A stretch of 5,631 bases of DNA from Clostridiaceae bacterium. Lineage in GTDB: Bacteria > Bacillota > Clostridia > DSM-8532. Under the pieces are notes generated by a model. The model worked only from the letters and a program-made list of their open reading frames with translations. It was not told the origin of the DNA and did no database searches. The stretch is from the NCBI GenBank assembly GCA_025361665.1, contig JANYKF010000515.1:1-5631 (forward strand), given 5' to 3'. Of this stretch, positions 1-5,213 are shown one piece after another. Position numbers and translations under genes: made by a program. The stretch's first letter is position 1; every line of letters begins with the position of its first letter.

Positions 1-216
1 GAGCAGACCGAATTCAACGTCATCCTCAAGGAAGCCGGCACCGAAAAGATCAAGGTCATCAAGACCGTTCGTGAAGTCACAAGCCTGGGCCTGAAGGAAG
101 CCAAGGACGTTGTGGAAGGCGTGCCCTCCATCATCAAGGAAGGCATCTCGAAAGACGACGCCAACGCCATTGCCGCCAAGTTCAAGGATGTCGGCGCCAC
201 TGTCGAAATCAAGTAA
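1..216 (+). CDS. rplL: 50S ribosomal protein L7/L12, C-terminal part (5' end cut by window)
   Basis: The first reading frame is open from base 1 to TAA at 214-216 and gives 71 residues that match the C-terminal domain of L7/L12. That domain binds elongation factors and stimulates their GTP hydrolysis from the ribosomal stalk. Visible family landmarks are the FNVIL strand, the KIKVIK strand followed by [17 protein letters not shown] (the conserved helix, with LGLKEAK), then [14 protein letters not shown] and the closing strand VGATVEIK, which is the usual end of the family. The N-terminal dimerisation domain and hinge are outside the window. A tandem repeat and a strong terminator follow, so this appears to be the end of the rplJ-rplL type transcript. 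rpoB, the usual next gene in many bacteria, is not here. Confidence 0.97.
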   Translation, partial: EQTEFNVILKEAGTEKIKVIKTVREVTSLGLKEAKDVVEGVPSIIKEGISKDDANAIAAKFKDVGATVEIK

Positions 217-312
217 CGCTGATTTCGCTGATGTAAGTACCGCTGAGTCCGCAAATACTAGTAACGCTGGGTCCGCAGACTTATGTAGTGCTGGTTTCGC
301 TGTCAATGCCAG
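217..312. repeat. Degenerate 24-bp tandem repeat, four units
   Basis: Four cores with the pattern YGCTGRKTYCGC start at 217, 241, 265 and 289, exactly 24 bases apart: CGCTGATTTCGC, CGCTGAGTCCGC, CGCTGGGTCCGC and TGCTGGTTTCGC. The first three cores are preceded by an AGTAA/AGTAC element at 212-216, 236-240 and 260-264, and the fourth by the weaker match TGTAG (284-288). The array therefore begins inside the rplL stop codon. It lies between that stop and the terminator and so would be transcribed as rplL 3' UTR. The period is a multiple of three and one frame is open, but there is no ribosome binding site, so coding is unlikely. Its function is unknown; slipped-strand expansion of the gene end is the simplest origin. 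Confidence 0.75.
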
Positions 313-313
313 G

Positions 314-351
314 AAAGACCGTTCCGGAATGTCGGAACGGTCTTTTGTTTT
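314..351 (+). terminator. Intrinsic terminator of the rplL transcript
   Basis: A perfect 13-bp stem (314-326 with 333-345; arm AAAGACCGTTCCG) closes a 6-base loop GAATGT and runs into TTTTGTTTTT. The stem, short loop and T tract are those of a strong Rho-independent terminator. It separates the ribosomal protein transcript from lysA, whose promoter begins only a few bases downstream. Confidence 0.93.
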
Positions 352-356
352 TGGTC

Positions 357-386
357 TTGCGGACAAAAAGAGTAGTATGATATAAT
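357..386 (+). promoter_or_regulatory. Promoter of lysA (extended -10)
   Basis: A perfect -10 box TATAAT (381-386) is preceded by TGA, giving the extended -10 motif TGnTATAAT. A weak -35 box TTGCGG (357-362) lies 18 bases upstream. The start of transcription is expected near 393, leaving a leader of about 28 bases before the lysA ATG at 421. The leader is too short for a riboswitch, and no lysine riboswitch fold is seen. The promoter follows the rplL terminator directly, so lysA appears to be independently transcribed. Confidence 0.8.
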
Positions 387-420
387 ACAACTAATATGCG
401 ACAGGGAAGGATGGTGCGGC

Positions 421-1740
421 ATGACGGCGAATACCCATCTGCAAATCAATGACGAGAACCACCTGGTCATCGGCGGGTGCGACACGACGGCGCTTGCGGC
501 TGAATACGGCACACCGCTGTATGTGATGGATGAACAGGTCATCCGTGAAAACATGCGCCTGTATCGGGATGCCATGATGCGGCAGTACGGGAGCAGGGGA
601 CTCGTGCTGTATGCCAGCAAGGCTTTCTGCACAACGGCTGTCTGCCGGATCGCCCACCAGGAGGGCCTTGGCCTGGACGTGGTCTCGGGAGGGGAGCTAT
701 ATACGGCCCTGCAGGCCGGGTTCCCCATGGAGAAAGTCTATTTTCACGGCAACAACAAATCTCCGGAAGAGCTGACCCTGGCCTTGCTGTCCGGTGTGGG
801 CCGCATTGTCGTGGATAACGTCCAGGAACTGGCGCTTCTGGACAAACGGGCGGCGGAACTCGGCAAAAACATCTGCATTTCCGTCCGAGTGAAACCCGGT
901 GTGGATGCCCATACGCACGATTTCATCCAGACAGGGAAGATAGATTCGAAGTTTGGCGTTGCGCTGGAAAACGGGGAAGCCTTCGCCTTTGCCGCAAAGA
1001 CCCTGGAAATGCCGCATATCACCTTGACCGGACTCCATTGCCATATCGGTTCCCAGATTTTCGACTTGGAGCCATTCGAAGTGACGGCCGGCATCATGCT
1101 GGGGTTTGCTGCGGAACTAAAGGAAAAACTCGGCATCATCATTCACGAACTGAATCTCGGAGGCGGTTTCGGCATCAAATACACGGAAGAGGATGATCCC
1201 GTTGAATATGACCAATACATTGCAGCCGTTTCCGTGACCGTGAACCGGATATGCCGCGAGAAGGGCCTGGAACGCCCTTTCATGCTGATGGAACCGGGAC
1301 GTTCGATTGCGGCGCCGGCAGGCATCACCCTGTATAGGGTCGGAACGGTGAAAGACATCGCGAATGTCCGCAAATATGTCGCTGTGGACGGGGGGATGCA
1401 TGACAATCCCAGGTATGCGCTCTATGAATCGAAATACACGTTCCTCCTGGCCAACCGGATGGATGTGCCCCGTACGGATTGCGTGACGGTGGCCGGCAAA
1501 TGCTGCGAGTCAGGCGACTTGCTGGGGAAGGATGTCCTGATGGGCGAGGCGAAACCCGGCGACCTGATGGCCGTGCTCGCCACCGGAGCCTACAACTATT
1601 CCATGTCCATGAACTACAACCGGAACACGCGTCCCGCCGTCGTGCTGGTTCGTGACGGAAAACACAGGATGATCGTCCGTCGTGAAACTTATCAGGACAT
1701 TATCCGGAATGATTTGATGCCGGATGATTTGCATCCGTAA
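421..1740 (+). CDS. lysA: Diaminopimelate decarboxylase
   Basis: A 439-residue PLP enzyme of alanine racemase fold type III that decarboxylates meso-diaminopimelate to L-lysine in the cytoplasm, the last step of the lysine pathway. The N-terminal barrel carries YASKAF with the PLP lysine at K67, HCHIGSQ (206-212), the phosphate-binding glycine loop GGGFG (247-251) and EPGRS (291-295). The C-terminal beta domain carries VDGGMHDNPR (322-331), the CESGD signature (362-366, with the cysteine expected to act across the dimer) and GAYNYSM (389-395). This full motif set separates it from ornithine and arginine decarboxylases of the same fold. Length is normal for LysA. The ATG at 421 was chosen because AGGGAAGG (403-410) lies 10 bases upstream and because it aligns with the family start; the ATG at 411 is in another frame. 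The gene looks monocistronic, since der has its own promoter, although no clear terminator follows lysA and some read-through is possible. Confidence 0.96.
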   Translation: MTANTHLQINDENHLVIGGCDTTALAAEYGTPLYVMDEQVIRENMRLYRDAMMRQYGSRGLVLYASKAFCTTAVCRIAHQEGLGLDVVSGGELYTALQAGFPMEKVYFHGNNKSPEELTLALLSGVGRIVVDNVQELALLDKRAAELGKNICISVRVKPGVDAHTHDFIQTGKIDSKFGVALENGEAFAFAAKTLEMPHITLTGLHCHIGSQIFDLEPFEVTAGIMLGFAAELKEKLGIIIHELNLGGGFGIKYTEEDDPVEYDQYIAAVSVTVNRICREKGLERPFMLMEPGRSIAAPAGITLYRVGTVKDIANVRKYVAVDGGMHDNPRYALYESKYTFLLANRMDVPRTDCVTVAGKCCESGDLLGKDVLMGEAKPGDLMAVLATGAYNYSMSMNYNRNTRPAVVLVRDGKHRMIVRRETYQDIIRNDLMPDDLHP

Positions 1741-1808
1741 TCCCGCCACTTCGGCAGTTCCGGATAACGACAACCCGATAAGCCGCCTGACATCCGCAAC
1801 CCCGATTC

Positions 1809-1837
1809 TTGACACCCGACCGTGAAACCCATATCAT
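1809..1837 (+). promoter_or_regulatory. Promoter of the der-plsY operon
   Basis: A perfect -35 box TTGACA (1809-1814) and a -10 box TATCAT (1832-1837, five of six consensus bases) are separated by 17 bases, the ideal spacing. This is the best -35/-10 pair in the window. Transcription should start around 1843-1847, giving a leader of about 60 bases before der. Confidence 0.82.
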
Positions 1838-1890
1838 GTAGGAGGTATGGCTTCCGGCGGATAAACGGTCCGATCAGGCACCTGCCCAAC

Positions 1891-1896
1891 AGGAGG
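1891..1896 (+). promoter_or_regulatory. Ribosome binding site that fixes the TTG start of der
   Basis: A full AGGAGG Shine-Dalgarno sequence ends 8 bases before TTG (1905-1907). No ATG or GTG lies nearby in frame, and the following residues align with the usual Der N-terminus, so the TTG is the initiator. The strong site probably compensates for the weak start codon. CCTG (1881-1884) could pair weakly with CAGG (1890-1893), which overlaps the site, but 4 bp is too little to claim regulation. Confidence 0.85.
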
Positions 1897-1904
1897 TTTT
1901 CAGT

Positions 1905-3227
1905 TTGGCCAAACCCATCGTGGCAGTCGTAGGACGCCCAAATGTCGGAAAATCGACATTTTTTAATTATTTGGTCGGGAAACGTATCTCCATTATCGAA
2001 GATACGCCAGGAGTCACACGGGACCGCATCTATGCGGAATCGGAATGGCGCGGCCGTTCATTCATGCTCATTGACACAGGTGGAATAGAACCCTATTCGG
2101 AGGACTTCATTAAGCAGCAGATGGTCCGTCAGGCGCAAATCGCCATCGATACGGCGGATGTCATCATCTTCATGGTGGACGTGCGGACTGGACTCACGGC
2201 AGCGGACGAGGAAGTGTCCGTTCTTTTGCGCAGATCCGTCAAGCCGGTCGTGCTGGCGGTCAACAAGTCGGACAGTGTCGGGGCGGTATCTCCGGATGCC
2301 TACGAGTTCTACAATCTGGGCATGGGGGAGATTTATCCCGTTTCCTCCATCCACGGGCTTGGCACCGGCGATCTGCTGGATGCCGTGTTTGCCCACTTCC
2401 CCAAAGAGGAGGAAAAGACGGAGGATGACGACTGCATCAACGTGGCCATCATCGGAAAACCCAATGTGGGGAAATCCTCCCTGGTCAACCGCCTCCTGGG
2501 GGAGGAGCGCGTCATCGTCAGCGATGTTCCCGGAACCACGCGCGATGCCATAGACACCTACCTGACGCACAGCGGGAAGTCCTACATGTTCATCGATACG
2601 GCGGGCATCCGGCGCAAAAACAAGATTGACGAGACGATCGAGCATTACAGCACCTTGCGCTCCTGGGCGGCCGTCGAGCGGGCGGATGTCTGCGTCATCC
2701 TCATCGACGCGAAGGACGGCGTGACGGAACAGGACACCAGGATCGCCGGATATGCGCACGAACAGGGCAAAGCCTCCATTGTCGTCGTGAACAAGTGGGA
2801 CATCATGGAGAAATCGACCGGCACACTGGAAAAATACCGGAAAGAAGTGCTGGAGAAACTGGAATTCATGAGTTATGTGCCGGTGCTGTTCATTTCCGCG
2901 AAAACCGGCCAGCGCATCGAGCGGTTGTACGAGCTGATCGACTATGTGAATGAACAGGCGTCCTTCCGCATCCAGACAGGCGTGCTCAACGACGTGCTCA
3001 ACGAAGCGGTGGCCATGGTTCAGCCGCCCTCGGACAAGGGCCGGCGCCTGCGTGTCTACTACATGACGCAGACAAGCGTGAAGCCGCCAAGCTTTGTGCT
3101 GTTCGTCAACAATGCGGAACTGATGCATTACTCCTATGAACGGTACATCAAGAACACCTTGAGGACCAACTTCGGTTTCGAGGGAACACCCATCCGGTTC
3201 ACCATACGTGAAAAAGGGGGAGACTGA
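1905..3227 (+). CDS. der: Ribosome-assembly GTPase Der (EngA), two GTPase domains
   Basis: A 440-residue protein of the Der/EngA family, which has two tandem GTPase domains and acts in maturation of the 50S ribosomal subunit. Domain 1 shows the P-loop GRPNVGKS (10-17), the switch I region PGVTRD (35-40), DTGG (57-60), NKSD (120-123) and SS at 147-148. An acidic linker (about 167-177, rich in E and D) leads to domain 2 with GKPNVGKS (184-191), PGTTRD (209-214), DTAG (231-234), NKWD (296-299) and SAK (331-333). The KH-like C-terminal domain follows from about residue 350, with LNDVLNEAV and the basic PPSDKGRRLRVYY stretch. All nucleotide-binding motifs are intact and the length is typical. Translation starts at TTG with a strong AGGAGG. 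The gene has its own promoter and is followed 3 bases later by plsY, a common neighbour in related bacteria. Confidence 0.97.
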   Translation: MAKPIVAVVGRPNVGKSTFFNYLVGKRISIIEDTPGVTRDRIYAESEWRGRSFMLIDTGGIEPYSEDFIKQQMVRQAQIAIDTADVIIFMVDVRTGLTAADEEVSVLLRRSVKPVVLAVNKSDSVGAVSPDAYEFYNLGMGEIYPVSSIHGLGTGDLLDAVFAHFPKEEEKTEDDDCINVAIIGKPNVGKSSLVNRLLGEERVIVSDVPGTTRDAIDTYLTHSGKSYMFIDTAGIRRKNKIDETIEHYSTLRSWAAVERADVCVILIDAKDGVTEQDTRIAGYAHEQGKASIVVVNKWDIMEKSTGTLEKYRKEVLEKLEFMSYVPVLFISAKTGQRIERLYELIDYVNEQASFRIQTGVLNDVLNEAVAMVQPPSDKGRRLRVYYMTQTSVKPPSFVLFVNNAELMHYSYERYIKNTLRTNFGFEGTPIRFTIREKGGD

Positions 3228-3230
3228 ACA

Positions 3231-3878
3231 ATGGCGTGGGTCGGATGGATCCTTTCCGCTCTGGCGGGTTACCTCCTTGGCAGCGTCAACTCTTCCATCA
3301 TCGTCGGCAAGGTGCTTCATGGCCAGGATGTGCGGGAAATCGGCAGCGGCAATGCCGGCACGACAAATACCCTGCGCGTGTTCGGGAAGAAAGCGGCCGT
3401 CCTGGTGCTGGCGGGTGATATCCTGAAAGGGGTTCTGGCTTGCCTGGCAGGGGCCCTTCTGGACCGTCTGCTGGCTGGACAGGCGGCGGACAGTCTCGGA
3501 ATCGGCATGTACATCGCCGGCTTCACTGCGGTTGTGGGGCACAACTGGCCGCTGTATTTCGGTTTCTGCGGCGGCAAGGGCGTCCTGACGAGTGTGGCGG
3601 TCCTGATGATGTTCGCGCCGCTGCCGGCCTTGTGCTGCCTTGGTGTTTTCGCGGTGGCGGTGCTCATCTGGAAGACGGTCTCCCTCGGTTCCATCCTTGC
3701 CGCCATATCCTTTCCGGTGATTGCCCTCCTGTTCCGGGAACCGATACAGCTGCTTGTCGTCGGAACCTTGCTGGCCATCCTCATCGTTGCGCGGCACCAT
3801 GGCAACATCCGGCGCCTGCTGGCCGGAACGGAGACGAAAATCACAGATAGGAAAAAAAAGGAAACAGAGAAGTCCTGA
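3231..3878 (+). CDS. plsY: Acyl-phosphate:glycerol-3-phosphate acyltransferase PlsY
   Basis: A 215-residue integral membrane enzyme that transfers the acyl group of acyl-phosphate (made by PlsX) to glycerol-3-phosphate, giving lysophosphatidic acid, the first committed step of phospholipid synthesis. The three family motifs are present: motif 1 GSGNAGTTN followed by RVFGKK (38-54), motif 2 GHNWPLYF then GGKG (103-117) and motif 3 ARHHGNIRRLLAGTE (187-201). Hydrophobic segments at about 3-24, 55-78, 92-110, 120-147 and 152-186 fit a five-helix topology. The charged tail (TDRKKKETEKS) is encoded partly by a run of eight A (3852-3859). ATG is preceded by GGGGGAG (3216-3222) at 8 bases, located within the end of der, so the two genes are probably translationally linked. 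gpsA, sometimes next in this order, is absent; a hairpin-rich gap follows. Confidence 0.96.
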   Translation: MAWVGWILSALAGYLLGSVNSSIIVGKVLHGQDVREIGSGNAGTTNTLRVFGKKAAVLVLAGDILKGVLACLAGALLDRLLAGQAADSLGIGMYIAGFTAVVGHNWPLYFGFCGGKGVLTSVAVLMMFAPLPALCCLGVFAVAVLIWKTVSLGSILAAISFPVIALLFREPIQLLVVGTLLAILIVARHHGNIRRLLAGTETKITDRKKKETEKS

Positions 3879-3888
3879 ACGAATGATT

Positions 3889-3935
3889 ATCCGGGAAGTC
3901 CGGATGCGTGCAAGTTGCAAAATGCAACGTGCATG
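3889..3935. repeat. Two consecutive inverted repeats after plsY
   Basis: The first hairpin pairs ATCCGG (3889-3894) with CCGGAT (3900-3905) around the loop GAAGT. The second pairs GTTGCA (3914-3919) with TGCAAC (3923-3928) around AAA. After one A/G mismatch it continues with TGCA (3909-3912) against TGCA (3930-3933), then a G-T and a C-G pair out to 3907 and 3935. Neither is followed by a T tract, so they are not intrinsic terminators by themselves. They could protect the plsY mRNA end or belong to the larger structured element that follows. Confidence 0.6.
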
Positions 3936-3936
3936 A

Positions 3937-3957
3937 AAAAGTCGAAAATCGACTTTT
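3937..3957. terminator. Bidirectional terminator-like hairpin
   Basis: A perfect 9-bp inverted repeat AAAAGTCGA / TCGACTTTT closes an AAA loop. On the plus strand the stem ends in TTTT then GATTC; on the minus strand it reads out as GACTTTTTC. It could therefore end transcripts from both plsY and glgD. The T tracts are short (4-5) and the G+C part of the stem is small, so efficiency may be modest. Confidence 0.6.
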
Positions 3958-4057
3958 GATTCTGGTGTAAAAACTCACTTTTGTGAGTTTTCATGCAGGA
4001 TGTCTCTGACATCCTGCATGTTGAAGGCACATTTTGTGCCTTCAACACACCGAATCA
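3957..4057. other. Compact four-way-junction inverted-repeat element between convergent genes
   Basis: An 11-bp helix pairs TGATTC (3957-3962) and GGTGT (3964-3968) with ACACC (4047-4051) and GAATCA (4052-4057), leaving one bulged T at 3963. It encloses three perfect hairpins that touch end to end: 3970-3991 (9 bp, loop TTTT), 3992-4020 (13 bp, loop TCT) and 4021-4045 (11 bp, loop TTT). Only A3969 and C4046 are unpaired at the junction. By hand count 88 of 101 bases pair and all 44 pairs are Watson-Crick, so the fold is possible on either strand as RNA or as extruded DNA. Read on the minus strand (downstream of glgD) the loops are AAAA, AGA and AAA. I do not recognise it as a named RNA family. 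Candidate roles are transcript end protection or termination, a structured RNA, or a REP/MITE-like palindromic DNA element. Confidence 0.6.
3970..3991. terminator. Terminator-like hairpin, first arm of the four-way junction
   Basis: AAAACTCAC (3970-3978) pairs perfectly with GTGAGTTTT (3983-3991) around TTTT. On the minus strand the stem is followed by a run of five T (GAGTTTTTACACC), which makes it the best candidate for an intrinsic terminator of glgCD. On the plus strand the run is four T before CATG. Confidence 0.5.
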
Positions 4058-4086
4058 TTTTTGCATGAGAATCATCTTTTGCATGA
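4052..4086. repeat. Head-to-tail direct repeat of 17/18 bp
   Basis: GAATCATTTTTGCATGA (4052-4068) is followed at once by GAATCATCTTTTGCATGA (4069-4086). The copies differ only by one inserted or substituted base in the T-rich middle. The first copy supplies the GAATCA that closes the four-way-junction helix, so the second copy could offer an alternative partner. It lies just past the glgD stop codon. Confidence 0.75.
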
Positions 4087-4091
4087 CACTC

Positions 4092-5213
4092 TCACACGGT
4101 GACGTTCTTGCCGACTATCAGCGGCCATTCCCGGTCTCCCTGCAGCTGTTTTCCGCTTGTGACGATGACGTCCTTGTCGAGGATGACGTTCCGGAGCGAG
4201 ACATTCTCGCAGACCGAGGATCCCTGCATGACAATGCTGTCCCTCACGACGGCGCCTCTCATGATCTTGACTCCCCTGAACAGGATGCTGTTCTCCACTG
4301 TCCCTTCGATGATGCAGCCATCGGCAACGATGGAGTTCCGAACGTCCGCCTCTTCGTTGTACTTGGCGGGCGTCTCGTCCTTGACCTTCGTGAAAATGCG
4401 ACGGCGGTCCATCAGCAGTTCGGAGCGCACCCTCGGGTCCAGCAATTCCATGTTGGACCGGTAGAACAACTGGATGGTGCTCATCGGCCGCCAATAGCCG
4501 CCGAATCTGTAAGCGTGGAGTTTCATGGTCCCGACGTTCTTGATGAGGAGATCGTTGACGAATTCCGTATATCCATGGGCTGCGCAATCCTTGAGCAGTT
4601 CAATCAGCATGGTGCGGCGGATAACATAGACACCCATCGAACAGGATTCACCTTTCGGATTCAAGGGCTTTTCCTGCAGATCCGTTATCCGGCCGGCATC
4701 ATCGATTTCCACCATTCCGAGAAGGCGCTGTTCCGTGATGGAAAAATCCGACAAGGTGTGGCAGGCAAGCGTAATGTCCGCGCCGGATTCGATGTGCGCC
4801 TCTATCATCGGGGTATAGTCCATATTGTAGACGGCATATCCCTGGCAGATGACCACATATTCCTCATCGCTGCGCGCAAGGTATGTCAGATTGTTGTACA
4901 TGGCGTCGGCCGTTCCTTTGTACCAGCCGGTTCCAATCTCGGACAGATAAGGCGGAAAAATGAAAAGCCCTTCATTCTTCCGATCAAGATCCCATTCCTT
5001 GCCTGAACCCAGGTGATCGACCAGGGAGCGAAAGTTGTACTGCGTGATCACGCCGACATTCACGATGCCGGAATTGACCAGGTTCGACAGGACAAAATCG
5101 ATGGCGCGGTATTTTCCGCCAAAAGGGACCGCCGCGATGGAACGCTCGAGTGAAAGCTCTTTGAGCCGGTTGTTCTTTCCGCCTGTGAGGATGATGCCCA
5201 TGGCAATTTTCAT
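4092..5213 (-). CDS. glgD: Glucose-1-phosphate adenylyltransferase regulatory-type subunit GlgD
   Basis: A 373-residue member of the ADP-glucose pyrophosphorylase family, acting with GlgC to make ADP-glucose for glycogen synthesis. The N-terminal nucleotidyltransferase domain has ILTGGKNNRL (8-17) where catalytic subunits have the GGxGTRL type loop, then VPFGGKYRAIDFVLSN (29-44) and WYKGTADAMYNN (97-108). At the position of the catalytic metal-binding aspartate (LxGDHIYxMDY in GlgC) it has CQGYAVYNMDY (123-133), with Tyr126 in place of Asp. The FGGYWRDVGT motif is altered to FGGYWRPMST (237-246). LQEKP (179-183) is kept. The C-terminal part (about 288-352) has hexapeptide-like turns of a left-handed beta helix. 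These changes fit GlgD rather than a catalytic GlgC. ATG overlaps the glgC stop (ATGA), and AAAGGGGG lies 9 bases upstream, inside glgC. No glgA or glgB follows. Confidence 0.9.
   Translation of the reverse strand: MKIAMGIILTGGKNNRLKELSLERSIAAVPFGGKYRAIDFVLSNLVNSGIVNVGVITQYNFRSLVDHLGSGKEWDLDRKNEGLFIFPPYLSEIGTGWYKGTADAMYNNLTYLARSDEEYVVICQGYAVYNMDYTPMIEAHIESGADITLACHTLSDFSITEQRLLGMVEIDDAGRITDLQEKPLNPKGESCSMGVYVIRRTMLIELLKDCAAHGYTEFVNDLLIKNVGTMKLHAYRFGGYWRPMSTIQLFYRSNMELLDPRVRSELLMDRRRIFTKVKDETPAKYNEEADVRNSIVADGCIIEGTVENSILFRGVKIMRGAVVRDSIVMQGSSVCENVSLRNVILDKDVIVTSGKQLQGDREWPLIVGKNVTV

Noticed and set aside
110..385. 91-residue plus-strand ORF overlapping the end of rplL
   Set aside because: It is an out-of-frame reading of rplL followed by the 24-bp repeat and the terminator; it has no ribosome binding site and runs through the hairpin.
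387..420. Possible riboswitch ahead of lysA
   Set aside because: The promoter leaves a leader of only about 28 bases, far too short for a lysine riboswitch.
1721..1737. Hairpin CGGATG / CATCCG with loop ATTTG at the end of lysA
   Set aside because: It is only 6 bp, overlaps coding sequence next to the stop codon and has no T tract, so it is not an intrinsic terminator.
3852..3859. Run of eight A in plsY as a possible programmed frameshift
   Set aside because: It lies 7 codons from the stop and encodes a plain Lys-rich tail. A shift would only change a few residues, and no stimulatory structure directly follows.
2058..3920. 620-residue minus-strand ORF
   Set aside because: It is the antisense shadow of der and plsY, both of which are full-length with intact motifs. 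The translation is rich in His, Arg and Gln with no domain, as expected from GC-rich third positions read backwards.
3889..4045. CRISPR-like array of short palindromes
   Set aside because: The hairpin stems differ in sequence and there are no identical repeats or equal spacers; no cas genes are nearby.
4072..4587. 171-residue minus-strand ORF in another frame of glgD
   Set aside because: It is an out-of-frame shadow; the glgD frame carries the family motifs through the same stretch.
3993..5006. 337-residue plus-strand ORF
   Set aside because: It is antisense to glgD, starts inside the hairpin cluster and has no ribosome binding site or recognisable domain.
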